From Vanilla planifolia (Eukaryota > Streptophyta > Magnoliopsida > Asparagales > Orchidaceae), in the NCBI GenBank assembly GCA_023846275.1, contig CM043875.1, positions 40,268,633 through 40,332,632 of the forward strand: a stretch of DNA of 64,000 bases. The letters are read 5' to 3'. Below the pieces are notes generated by a model. That model was not told the DNA's origin. It made no database searches and was given only the letters and a program-made list of their open reading frames with translations. Of this stretch, positions 36,120-47,000 are shown piece by piece (the first letter of the stretch is position 1; every line of letters begins with the position of its first letter). A program made the position numbers and the translations under genes.

Positions 36120-37020
36120 GAAAATATGAAAAATATTACATACCCAATATTTGAAGAGGCAAAGCTACTCAATAAACAATAGATCTCACTCCTTTTAGTA
36201 TTTGAAAAGATTCAATATATTTGGGTTTTAATTTATCTACCAAATTTGATTGTCCTTTTTAGGAGACTAATTTTAAGAAATACATGTCCTCCTTCAAATA
36301 ATTTAACATTTTTATATTTTTTTATTAATATAATTCTTTTATAGTTCTTGAGTAGTTTGGATGTTGTTGTTTATCATCTTGTTTTTCTAGGTGGCCTCTT
36401 TAACAAAACCAATTATGATTAATTATTTCTCTCTCTTTTCAAATTAAAATAGAGGATATAAACACTTTTTTGCATATAAATCTTCATAAAAAGCCATATC
36501 AATATTGTTATTAAAAGTGTTATTATTTGCAAGCCAATTAAAGCTAGGTGATATTCTCAATTACCTCTAAAATATATCACACAAAGTTGTATGAAATCCT
36601 CAAGTGCTTTAATTGTCATCTCTATCTTTCCATCAGTTTAAGTGAAAAACTGTATTAAATCTCAACTAAATTCAAAAAACATTATGCACTTTCTTCCAAA
36701 ATTAGGGGTTAAATTTTTTATCTTTATCAGAGTTGACTACCATTGAAGTGCCATTTAATTTCATAATTTGTTGCACATATAATAGGGTTAATTTTTCTCT
36801 AAAATAGGTAGTCCTGATAGCAAGGAAGTGTGCAGACTTCGTTAATATAGCAATAATTACCAAGGAAAAATCATCTCTTATAGGAGTTCTAGGTAGTCTA
36901 ACAACGAAATATATAGTTGTAATTTCTTACTTCTATCGAGAATAGACAAGGGTTGAATCACTATGGTATTCTCTCATGACCTGTTAGTCATGAGAAAATT
37001 TTTACATATATTCTACCACG
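36120..37020 (-). pseudogene. Ty3/gypsy integrase relic
   Basis: Minus-strand translation yields RLPRTPIRDDFSLVIIAILT, KSAHFLAIRTTYFREKLTLL, YVQQIMKLNGTSMVVNSDKD and FWKKVHNVF, the gypsy integrase core with its L-T-K-S-A-H-F block and the S-D-x-D strand. These are followed by EDFIQLCVIYFRGN and EYHLALIGLQ. At lower coordinates (about 36130-36290) come VFLKISLLKRTIKFGR and SSFASSNIGYV, the conserved C-terminal V-x-L-K-x-S block. RT and gag are absent. Stops and frame changes are numerous. Confidence 0.87.
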
Positions 37021-37057
37021 TGTTCTTTCATCCTAGGCTACATAAATCAACATATTT

Positions 37058-37440
37058 TTGAGTTTTGAATCTACAACATATATATCTAATACATAAACTA
37101 TACTTTGAAAGAATTTTACAGGTTTAATTTAGTTGTTACAATCATGATATCACATATAAAGTCTATGATCTTTCCTCAGTTGATGTGAGACAATTCATTT
37201 TCTCACCCCAAGAAGCCTTATATAAGAGTTGCACCTTATTTGATGATTTTACTCTATGGAATATTACATAGTAATCATTTAACACGCTTTATAATGTTAT
37301 AGACCCACCATCTTTTATTTGTTTCATCCCAAAACTACATCAAATTGAAGGTGATACCACTTTAATACCATCTTATCATGTCTATCCTAACCTTTCTTCA
37401 TAATAATATAGTAAATCACAAAAATATAAGGATAAATTAA
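37058..37440 (-). repeat. Direct repeat copy 2 and probable gypsy LTR remnant
   Basis: The first 90 bp repeat 35910-36000. The following sequence, read on the minus strand, includes a short TCTCACATCAACTGAGG motif and CTCTTATATAAGGCTTCTTGG, a TATA-like arrangement often seen in plant gypsy LTRs. No intact termini were found. Confidence 0.5.
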
Positions 37441-37769
37441 AGTATAAATTGAGAGGAAGGACATCAATCAACGAGTCAAGTGAGGATGACAATAAAAGTT
37501 AGTTTTCAAATTCATTTATAATAATCACAAAAACCATAAAAGGTATAAAATAATAGTTGCAATCATAACATATGGATATCAACTACAAAGCATGAGTATA
37601 TATAACCATTATAAAACTCTAAATACAAAAAACATCTCCTCTAAACTCACCACATTTATTTATCTCAAAACACTTATCCTAAATCCTTAACATTATGAAA
37701 TTAGATCATCACAAATAAACAAAGATTTTTTTATCTATAATTCATTTTATGAATATTTAACTATCATTC

Positions 37770-38817
37770 ATTTCATTTATTTTCACATGTAAATTCTCAT
37801 TTTTTAGTATTAACTAAATATATGCTTTTGCATGAGCTCATCAAATATTATGATGGCATAATTAATCATGTTAAATAATTCTGCATACTAATTTATGAAT
37901 ATTAAAGACAACATCTAGTTACAAGTATAAATTTTTATGTAGTTGCATATAATGGCACGACATTAGTACATCAAAATTATATGCTCTATATAAAAATTTA
38001 CATACAAGATTTTAATTTTAACATTCAACAATACATCAAACATATGTATAAATATTTATATTAGAGTACCCATCTCATATGTTTTTCTTATTTTTCTTAC
38101 TGATCTTCGTAGACTATCAAATTCCTTATTTCTCAATTTTATCATATCAAATAAGACATCCCTTAATATAAAAAAATTACAAAATTTTAATTGACAAAGA
38201 CTTGTAATTTTTTATTATATAACTTACTTCAAATTAATAATTTTTCTTATTTTCTTTCTTCAAGAAATTATTTTCTCTCGATTTTCCTTTTTTTTGAAAC
38301 CTTAACATGCGAAACTCAAAGGATTCTAAAAACACCAATTTAATGGTCAACTAGAAGCTTGATTAGAAGTAAATCCTAGATAATATTGTCAAAAAATAAG
38401 AGAAATCAAAAGTAAGAATCACAAAAGGTGGTTAAGAACTCATGGATCCTTAACACCACACCAAACTCCTCCTCCTTCTTGCTTTTCATCAATGTTTCAA
38501 TAGTTCTCATAAGCCTTGTCATCTGTGAAGCAAGTTTCAGTGATGCTTCTGGCTAGTCACTCAAAAATCCTCTCATAGGGTTTGTATTGCAGACTAGGAT
38601 GATAGAGGGAGCAAAAGGGATTTTTTGAAAATTTATAAAAATTTCAAATGAACTCCAATCAAGATAAAACAAATATTGTTAGACTTATCTTGATGAGCTC
38701 TACTAATTATATATTTAATTTATTAGTTAAATTATTTTATTTTTTAAAATTTTGATATATTTTATAAGATATTTTGATTTGTACTTAATTTGATGATCAA
38801 TGATGTTACACATAACA
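37770..38817 (-). repeat. Gypsy-type LTR-like sequence, minus orientation
   Basis: The minus strand starts TGTAACATCATTGATC at 38817 and continues with GTACAAATCAAAATATC, GTTCATTTGAAATTTTTA and the TACTCTAATATAAATATT repeat. It thus aligns block by block with the plus-strand segment starting at 28860. The two copies are inverted, so they belong to two insertions or to one rearrangement. Confidence 0.6.
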
Positions 38818-38819
38818 GC

Positions 38820-39420
38820 TTGTACAACATACGCAAATATTAACATGCCATAAATATTGAACATGATATCTTATATGTGAATTATGGTATATTATATGCA
38901 AGTCTAATGTGTATATCAAACAACTTGAGATATCATACCAAGCTAGCCATGTACCATACATTTACATATGATGTACCACACATCAACAAAGTATTTTTAG
39001 CATTTTTATTTTTTAAGAAGTCAAGCTACATTTTTTTAAGCAAGTGCATATAATGACTTCAATATAAATACAAAAAATCATTTTTTATTTTAAAACTAAT
39101 GAATTTTTGAAATGCAATGAATTAATTACTATATCAATTTACATATACTATTTCAAAAAATTATTCCTAAAATTGATAATGAATTTGTCATCTTCAAGCT
39201 TAATGCATTCTATTCTTGCTTTAAGACTTCATGAAATATCATTATATAATGGTTTAAAACATTTTTGAAGCATAAATATACTTAAGCTCGGTTATTTGAA
39301 AGCTATATTCAACTTGAAATTCCTTTGATAGCTAAAAGCATTGAAGAGTTTTTACATTGAAATTAAATCATTTAAATTCCTTAAAACTCATTTTTCATCT
39401 CCTATCTATTAAATTTATAA
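38820..39420. other. AT-rich DNA, nothing recognised
   Basis: No coding motif, tandem array or transposon boundary could be supported on either strand. Confidence 0.5.
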
Positions 39421-39900
39421 GAAATCATTAAGCACAAGAGGTGGAGGGGGATGAATTTTGGATTTTTTAAAACTACTTATTTTCAATTACAAGTATACAT
39501 AATAATCAAAACTTTTACTTTATCAAACTAGTTTGATTAACTTAATTTATTTTGTAAAGTAAAATAATTGTTACTCTTAATTAATCTTAAATAATTGTTT
39601 AAAAACTTATTAATTTTTAAACCTATTTGTGTAATTATGAAACAAATAGAGTACAAAAATAATATTAGCGAAAGATGCACAAGATTTCTAGTTGTTCAGC
39701 TTCACTAATGCCTATACTCACCCCCATTCAATTTGACTAGGCTTCTACTAACACACGACTCCCTTTTCTCATAGCCAATATTTATAAACCTTACAAAACT
39801 ACCACCTTTTAACATTTGAATTAACAAAAGTTTATGCAACACTTTCACAAATGAGTAAGTATAACAACTTTTTAGTTTATATAGCACAATTAACATAATA
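39421..39900 (-). repeat. Possible copia (SIRE-type) LTR fragment
   Basis: The sequence around 39440 (AAGAGGTGGAGGGGGATGAA) and the minus-strand frame at 39705-39896 (FVRFINIGYEKRESCVSRSL) resemble stretches I associate with long LTRs of SIRE/Maximus-like copia elements. A decayed copia of that type lies 2 kb to the right. This is pattern memory, not an alignment. Confidence 0.35.
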
Positions 39901-41850
39901 TAGCTTATAAAGATGATTTCATAGACTTGTATTTACATAGTATAATAACTAAATGATATAAAGGATACTACTGAGCAAAATGAAACTTGAAGTAATGCAG
40001 AACAAGAGGGATTAGTGAATGGTATTTTTGAAACATAACTATGAATACATTTCAGATTTTATAATATTTATTTTACAATGTTTTATTATTGTAATCTTAA
40101 AAATGATTTTATAATCATCAATACATTCTTCTTATGTTCAATTATTATTTATATGAATAAGTGAATTAGATACAAATAAAAAAGATTGAATGCCTATAAT
40201 GGCATTTTCAAGACAAATCAATTAGCTATTACAGGTTTTAATAATGTATCATATTTGTACTTAGAAACTATCATGTTAAGATGATGAGAATATATTTAGA
40301 ATTGTTTGATGATCCAATGATATGACTATTACTGTTAGTCTAAAAATGACTTATCATACAAGTCCAAGAGGAGTTTTCATACTATACATCAATAATTCTT
40401 AACGAAGCACTTAAGTTATCTATTTATCGTAATAGATGAACACATTGATCTTATAAGTACAATGTAGTTCATTTTTATAATTTAAATAAATCATACATCT
40501 TTAATAGTGGATCACCATCATATAATAATTATTTTTATAAATGGTTGAGCTCTTAAAAAAATATTACAAAATGTGATTTTATAAGAACAAACCATTATAT
40601 GATCATATCATAATTAGTTAAACTATACTTAAAAGAGTTGTCATATACATATAATAAAACTATCATAGTAGTATGACATCTTTTTATTAGGTTTATTCTA
40701 TGTTGCCTATAAGAATGTAATGTACAGTGTGCTAATAGGATTGTTGTCATACACTAATATAGATTGACAATGTTAAGACTTAACAAGTGATAGTACTTAC
40801 ATGATACATATATTATATTTATATGATGCTATGAATAGATTGTATAGATAAAATACTTTATCTCATACTATATGATGTTGACATTATAAGCACATATAGT
40901 AAATCTTAGTGAGTATTAAGACTATTATGCATATAACAAAGTTAAAATATTATAAAATTGTACCAATATGATATATTAATTATACATATTTGATCATAAT
41001 AAAGTTTGAATATTTTATATTGTGAGAAGAAATAGATTATATTCTTATACTAATAAAGTTATGTATTCATATAATGGTAATGTAAACTCAACTCTCTAAG
41101 ATTGGATAACAAATTTAAAATGCTATATTATGTATGATCAAGTTTGTGTTATGATCCTAAGTCTAGATGGAAATCACATATATATATGATGAACTAATTA
41201 TACCTATATAATGTCATGAAAAATTCAAACTTCAATTATAACTTTAAGCCTGAATATATATCATGCATGTGTGATATTGGTTATCGTATCATTCAATCAT
41301 TAAGAAGTAAATGACACATTTTTTTTAAGTGTGATTTAATTATCCTAAAATTTAAATTTAGTTTAAAACTATTTGTAATTATATTATTAATGCATTGATA
41401 TAGTAGTTCTGGTAGACTTAATGTAATCCTATAAATCATATGAATTAAAAACATGATTTAACAAAGTAATGCATATAATAAGATGATTCTTAGGTTTCAT
41501 ATAAATATCACAAGATGGATTAACAACACAAACCAACTAATTATTTTGAAAGTAAACTCTTGATTGGTAGCCACTCCACCAAGAGTTAGAACTATGGCTT
41601 TACGATGTGCAAGTTGAGTGAGAGCTTGAGGACATATTTTCAATCTTCTTCAAAATCTAAGTGCATGACACTTTCTTCTTTTCAATCATTCATTGCATGC
41701 AATAACTATGTCTACATATATGCAATTAAACTATTTATTATCAATCAATAACTTGGTTCTATGACATCATCTTCAAGGATATAGTACTATTTATGAATAA
41801 TGTGTACATTGGATGATTTATTAAGAGCACAATTAATTTGGTTGTTATCA
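39901..41850. other. AT-rich DNA with many ATGAT/CATAT motifs, no gene
   Basis: Short motifs such as TATCATACA and TATATGATG recur, loosely echoing the repeats at 13.56-14.04 kb and near 28.1 kb. No regular period was found. No coding sequence recognised. Confidence 0.4.
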
Positions 41851-41879
41851 TCATAATAACTTTTAATTAAATTTAGCTC

Positions 41880-44150
41880 ATGTAATTAACATCTTCAAAT
41901 TTTGATGATGGCAAACCAATCAAGATTATAATACAAAATAAAGTAAAAACTAAAATAATTTGTAATTTTTTATTTGCAATTTGTGCTCCTCCTTTCAAAG
42001 ATGTATTTATATAATTATTTGAAGGTTTATAGATGTTATATTAATTGTAAAAAGAATTTACAAAAAGGTTTATAGATCATATTTCAAATGCAAAATGAAA
42101 TAAGAGAAATTAAAATTTCATAAGTCTACATTAATTTATGCTTCATTTTTTATATCTTAACATTATTGATCCACTTTTTTGTAGTTTTTATGTATTTCAA
42201 ATTGGAGAAAAATTTAATAATTCTCTGTTAATGTTGTTTTCTACATTAATGTTATTATTCCACTTTGGTTATCATTAAACAAAAATTCCAATATGAGGGA
42301 TCTAATATTCTAAATTATTTTTTAAACTAATGAAGTTGATCTTCACTTACAAGGTTTTGTAAAGATATTTGCAAATTTATTTTTCATATTTATGAAATGA
42401 ATATCAAATTACATTTTACTAACATAATCTCTATCAAAATGATAACTAAGTTTTATATGTTGTGTTCTTGAATGTTTAATGAATTTTTTAGTCAAGCATA
42501 TGGTTATTAGTGTTGTCATAACAAATTGGTTTATTTTACAAATTTATTCTATCATTACATTATCTTTTGAGCTAAAGTATTTAAGCTACACATTCACCAA
42601 TAAAAATCTATTTCAGTTGTAGATAATGTAATGATACTTCATTTTTTTATTAGATCATAAAATAAATGAGTTATCATGGAAATAACATATTTTATAGATA
42701 TTGTTTCAATCAATTTTATAACTTGCATATTCCACATTATTAAACCATATTAATTCATATGAAAGATTATTCTTAGCATACAAAATTCTTAATTATTTTG
42801 TACCAATTAAATATATAGAAATCCTTTTAATAACCTTTAAGTGAGATTCTTTTGGATTTGATTAAAATGTAATGCATCATTCAATACTAAAAATTATATC
42901 CATTCTCCTAGTTAGATATAATAGAAATCAAACCATTGCTCGCTAAATTTCAAAACATGTGGACATGCAATTATCATTCAAATCTAACTAAGTAAAATAG
43001 CTTATGGGGGTTAAAACAGTCTTTTGGTTTTTCATCTCATATCTTTATAACTAATTCATTCAAGTATTTTGTTTGAGATATAAAAATATTATTAAAATAA
43101 TATTTAATTTATAATTCTAAAAAAATATTAGTTTACATATCATATTCATTTCAAAATTAAAATTCATAATTCATTATATAGTTATTGATTAGTTGAGCCA
43201 AAAATGATATTATCTACATATATTTGGACTAAGAGTAAATCATTTATATATTTTTTAAATTCTTTGTTGATCAAATATTTGCTCAAATGGTTATACCAAG
43301 CTCAATGAGCCAATTTTAAACCATACAAAATTTTCTTTAATTTAAATAAATGATTTTCTTATTAAACATTCTCAAATATTTTGGATTATTATTCATAATG
43401 TTTTTTCAATAATTTCATTTAAAAATACACTCTTGATGTCCATTTTAAATAATTTGATCCTCTATAAGCATGCCAATGATTATATGAGTCAAATTGTTTC
43501 CAAATAAGTTTTTGATGCAAAAATTATGAGATTAATTAATTGTCATTCCTCACCTGGGTAAGCATTTTATGTCCTCTTAATATGCCAACTTTATTTATTT
43601 CTCAAATATTTCAATTAGAGAGAAATTAAGAATTAAAGGACAAATGAAGTGTTATATTTGTCTTCTAAGTTTAGTTTTTTAAATTTTTTAATATCTTTTA
43701 TATCAATTTCTCTTTTAAGAATATTTGATTTATTAAAAATACATTGGATTGATTCTTCCACTATTTAAATTATTTTTATTAAACATTTTAGAAGCTTTAC
43801 TTTGGTTAGAGTATCATAAAAATATTCTTTTATCTGATTTTGTATCTAATTTTTTTATTTTTATTTTTATTTATTCCATAATTCACATGCTATTTTCTTA
43901 ATTAAGGATCTTTTTGAAATTTTGTTTACTATGTAATAAGCAATTTTAAAAGGTTAAATTTATTTAACATAATTCTAGCAATCATAATTAAAGCTTTGTT
44001 TTTTTATCGTGCTATTTGATTAGGTATGTATAATGATAAAAATATATGTTTTATGCAATGTTTTTCACAAAATTTTTTTCAAATTGTTTATTCTTCATTA
44101 TGATTATTTTAAATTCTATTTATGTCAAAGCCTTTTTTAACTTTATTTCT
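41880..44150 (-). mobile_element. Third Ty1/copia element, heavily decayed, minus strand
   Basis: Minus-strand translation recovers RT motifs LFKMDIKSVFLNEIIEK (about 43400-43450), KILYGLKLAH with AWYNHLSKYLI (about 43275-43340), and QIYVDNIIFGSTN with the active site at 43209-43220. An RNase H relic follows (SIITLSTTEIDFYW, about 42590-42640). The Y-V-D-D-I-I-F-G-S-T-N form of the active site is typical of the Tork/SIRE side of copia. Near 41890-41935 an LTR-like string (GATGATGGCAAACCAATCAA) follows. gag and the 5' LTR were not found. Confidence 0.8.
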
Positions 44151-45050
44151 TTTCTAATTTCCTAAAGTAAAATTTTGCAAAAAAACAATGCGCATAAGTA
44201 AGCAACAATGAGGTCAAATGTGACAAATGACAAAACTATAATTTACATTGATCAAGTACAAAAATAAAATGCAAAAAAGTACATATTTCAATACAAAATT
44301 AAGCCTATATTAATGACAATAATAACAAAATGATGCCCCACATATTAAAATCATGACTCAAAGTTGTTGGTGGAATCGACAATACAAAAAAGCTTTTCCC
44401 AATGAATTGAAAATTAATGTTCATGTTATGTCTATTATCACATTACTTATTATCATTTATGTATGTATAAATCATTATGTTTTAAATTAATCAATAAAAA
44501 ATTTAATTTATAAGATGTTATTATTAATTTTTATTATAAAACTTTTATTTTACAAATATGTTATTGATAAATTTTAAATAAAATGATTAATATGATGATA
44601 TGATTAAGATAATTATAATTTTTAATCAAAGTATGAAAAAAATTATTTTATTTTAAAAGGATAATTTTTTTTTGTTTTTTTATTAATTAAAATGTGATAA
44701 GACAAACTTTGATTGTATTTAAAAAATATTTTAAAGAAAGCCCAAATTTAAAAATGGATCAAAATTCAAACCAAATTAAAAAAATTGTGAATGCGAAGAT
44801 AAGCTTGAAAAGGTAAGCAGCAGAAAAAACTTGTTCAAAATTATTATTAAAAAATTATTCAATTTCTTATTAATAAATATTTGAACAAATTTTAATTTTC
44901 ATTTAAGTTATGGACGAAGGTGACCAATTGATAATGTCCAATAGGAAGAATATCTACTATTTTTTATTTATTTTGAACGTTTCCAGTGTTTTAAACCATT
45001 TATTATTTCTGATAATTCATTTCTGTTTCACTCTTTGGCCGTGCCCCAAG
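44151..45050. promoter_or_regulatory. Upstream region of the 45-kb gene
   Basis: AT-rich DNA rising in GC content from about 45030. No transposon protein is visible. It presumably contains the promoter of the gene whose TATA box lies at 45058, but beyond that box I identify no defined element. Confidence 0.4.
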
Positions 45051-45057
45051 GGTTTGC

Positions 45058-45065
45058 CTATAAAG
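45058..45065 (+). promoter_or_regulatory. TATA box of the 45-kb gene
   Basis: CTATAAAG stands at the transition from AT-rich to GC-richer DNA, about 380 bp before the start codon. It predicts transcription from about 45090, upstream of the CT-repeat leader and a probable leader intron. Confidence 0.6.
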
Positions 45066-45141
45066 ACCCCGTGCAGCTGCTTCCTTCTCATTTCTTCATC
45101 TCAAAGCTCTGTTGTCCACTCTTTTTGCTGTACTATCCCTT

Positions 45142-45163
45142 TCTCTCTCTCTCTCTCTCTCTC
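45142..45163 (+). repeat. (CT)11 microsatellite in 5' leader
   Basis: An uninterrupted TC/CT run of about 22 bp follows the predicted transcription start. CT runs in 5' leaders are common in plant genes and often length-variable. Confidence 0.85.
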
Positions 45164-45187
45164 CTCGCTGTAGTGATAGAAACGAAG

Positions 45188-45427
45188 GTAAATCGACCTC
45201 ACCTTTCCTCCACTCTATTTCCATCTACTCCACTCCTATTTTAGGCTTACTTCTTTGATAGTACAAAGCTGGATCTACCTATTAAGGAGAGATTTCTTTT
45301 CGAAATCTTTTAAAAAACAGATCTTGAAGAAAACCCTCTTTCGATTTCTCTTGTTTCCATCTTCTTTTTCCTGTAATCTATTATGTGATAGATACTGAGT
45401 CGTTCTTTCTTTACTTTTCCGTGGCAG
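45188..45427 (+). other. Probable 5'UTR intron
   Basis: A strong donor (AAG/GTAAAT at 45188) and a pyrimidine-rich acceptor (CCGTGGCAG ending 45427) bound 240 bp of T-rich sequence just before the start codon. An alternative acceptor CAG ends at 45431. Leader introns are frequent in plant genes. No transcript data are available, so this is an inference from splice signals. Confidence 0.5.
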
Positions 45428-45439
45428 ACAGGTTAAAAT

Positions 45440-45951
45440 ATGGCAAAAAGATGTGCGATGCAACAGACCGCTTTCTCGGATGCCGCCCAGCGGCGGGTCA
45501 TCTGCCCTAGGCCTAGAAGGATCTACCCCACCACCGTCCTCCCTTTCCGGCCGGCGGAGGACGCGGACCCCAAACCTGTTAACGATCTCTTTGCTGCGCT
45601 TCTCCAGAAGGTTCGTTTTTACCTCTGTAGGATTTATTCCCAACCATTAGATCTCGGTGAAGCGATCTTGATCTCCTTGTCTCAATTTTACAGCAGTCAG
45701 ATCAGGTCCCGTCGTTCTTCTGCGGGTCGCCTCCGACGCGGTACGACAACCCGGTGGTCCACGATGCCCGCTTCGGCGATGCGGTTCCTATCGAACCGGT
45801 GCCTGTGGATCCGGCGTTTAACGGATCCGGATCGCGTAGTGGGTGCGCCCGAGTCCGGTACGGCCTTACGCCCGCGGCGGTACGCATCGAGGGTTTTGAT
45901 TGTCTCGACCGCGATCGCAGCCGAAGCCGTGGTATCCCGGCGGTCGCATAA
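45440..45951 (+). CDS. Conserved plant protein of unknown function, two coding exons
   Basis: Exon 1 is 45440-45610 (57 codons) and exon 2 is 45694-45951 (85 codons plus TAA), giving 142 residues. The evidence is a frame change across an 83-bp intron with GT...AG ends in phase 0. Exon 1 contains ICPRPRR (residues 21-27), a Cys-Pro-x-Pro-Arg-Arg motif. Exon 2 contains SFFCGSPPTRYDNPVVHDAR (64-83) and the C-terminal VRIEGFDCLDRDRSRSRGIP followed by AVA and the stop. These three blocks recur in a family of small angiosperm proteins that I recognise from their conserved C-terminus but whose biochemical role I do not know. No signal peptide, membrane segment or known enzyme domain is seen; the protein is basic and low in hydrophobic stretches. 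Codons are strongly G/C-ending, unlike the neighbourhood. A continuous 181-codon frame from the same ATG reads through the intron and then out of frame, so it should not be used as the gene model. Confidence 0.85.
45611..45693 (+). other. 83-bp coding intron with NAGNAG acceptor
   Basis: The donor is AAG/GTTCGT (non-optimal after GT) and the acceptor is TTTTACAGCAG. Either CAG restores the conserved reading frame. Using the second (ending 45696) removes one glutamine (Q58) from the protein. The pyrimidine tract CTCCTTGTCTCAATTTT precedes it. Confidence 0.8.
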
Positions 45952-46260
45952 GCGCGCCCGCATTAGGGGAACCACCGAGTGGTAATTAGCTGAGCCAAAG
46001 CCAAAGGGCAGAACAGTATAATAGTAATTAGTATTAAGCTTAATTAATATTTACTTGTAAATCCAGAAGCGTATCTACTCGTAAGAGGAGTTTTGTATAT
46101 ATTCTTTGAGGGTTCTTGGTGTAATTTCGAGGGTTTTATGACATCATCAGGTAAGATTTTGGAGCTGATGAGATTTTTAGCCGTGGGCATTGTTATGATA
46201 TATGTATTGTTGGATGGTGAAGTTATCATTAATTAAAAAATGGTACTGCTGTATGCATTT
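45952..46260 (+). other. 3' untranslated region and downstream of the 45-kb gene
   Basis: Sequence after TAA is GC-rich for about 35 bp, then AT-rich with AATTAATATTT and TTGTATATATTC strings that could act as plant polyadenylation signals. GGTAAGAT at 46150 could be a splice donor of a 3'UTR intron. The transcript end is not determinable here. Confidence 0.4.
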
Positions 46261-46790
46261 CTTATTGATGCCAGCATGCAATTGTGAACCAGGTTTGGTT
46301 TGCTTTAGATGGGCTTCGTACGGAGCCCATTTGGTTCAATAGATTTGGTTTGGTTCCGATTGGGATGGAGGCTAATTTGGGAAAAGATGGGTGATTTTGG
46401 TTGGCAAACGGCTGGCAAAAGGCTACACGTTTAAAAAGTCTCGTACCTAAAGCTAATTTATTGAGGTTTGAAACAAGTCGGTGGTGTTGTGTTAGGTGTG
46501 GAAGAGGACTTGGCATGATTTCTATCAATGGTCTCACGAGACATTTTTAGAGCTTATTTAAATATATAGTTTCAAATTTCACTTTATTAAATATTTTTTA
46601 CAAATGTTTATTTTGTTACATTAAAATTATATTTTAACTTGTTTTGGAAACTTATATAAGTTGTTATTACTTAAAACCTAGAGAAGAGAGGGCCCTTATA
46701 AAAAAGTTATGCAAAAATATTTATTAGGTTGATGGTTGAACATGACTTGAATTGAAAACGAGTGGTTAGTAAAAATTCTTGTTGATCTCG
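46261..46790. other. Intergenic DNA, no gene
   Basis: 46270-46540 is less AT-rich (runs such as GGTTTGGTTCCGATTGGGATGG) and open on the minus strand for 91 codons, but Pro/Asn/Leu-rich residues and the absence of any domain argue against a gene. A phrase similar to the downstream 104-bp repeat occurs at about 46540-46600. Confidence 0.4.
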
Positions 46791-46792
46791 AA

Positions 46793-47000
46793 ATGATTTT
46801 GTGAGCAACTTTGTTTAAAAATGTATGTTCAAATTCCACTTTTTAACACTATTTATTAAGTTTTTATGTTTTCATGTATATTATTTTAAAGTTTTTATGA
46901 TTTTGTGAGTAACTTTGTTTAAAAATGTATGTTCAAATTCTACTTTTTAACACTTTTTATTAAGTTTTTATGTTTTCATATATATATTTTAAAGTTTATT
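46793..47000. repeat. 104-bp tandem duplication
   Basis: ATGATTTTGTGAG-AACTTTG begins at 46793 and 46897, and the two 104-bp units are nearly identical through GTTTAAAAATGTATGTTC, TACTTTTTAACAC and TTAAGTTTTTATG. The high identity relative to other repeats in the window implies a recent event. Confidence 0.9.

Noticed and set aside
45275-45975. Minus-strand frames of 122, 92 and 61 codons opposite the 45-kb gene
   Set aside because: They are shadows of GC-rich coding DNA, and the conserved motifs are on the plus strand.
45440-45985. Single 181-codon plus-strand frame as the gene
   Set aside because: It reads through an intron and then loses the conserved blocks, which lie in another frame. 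Only its first 57 codons are kept.
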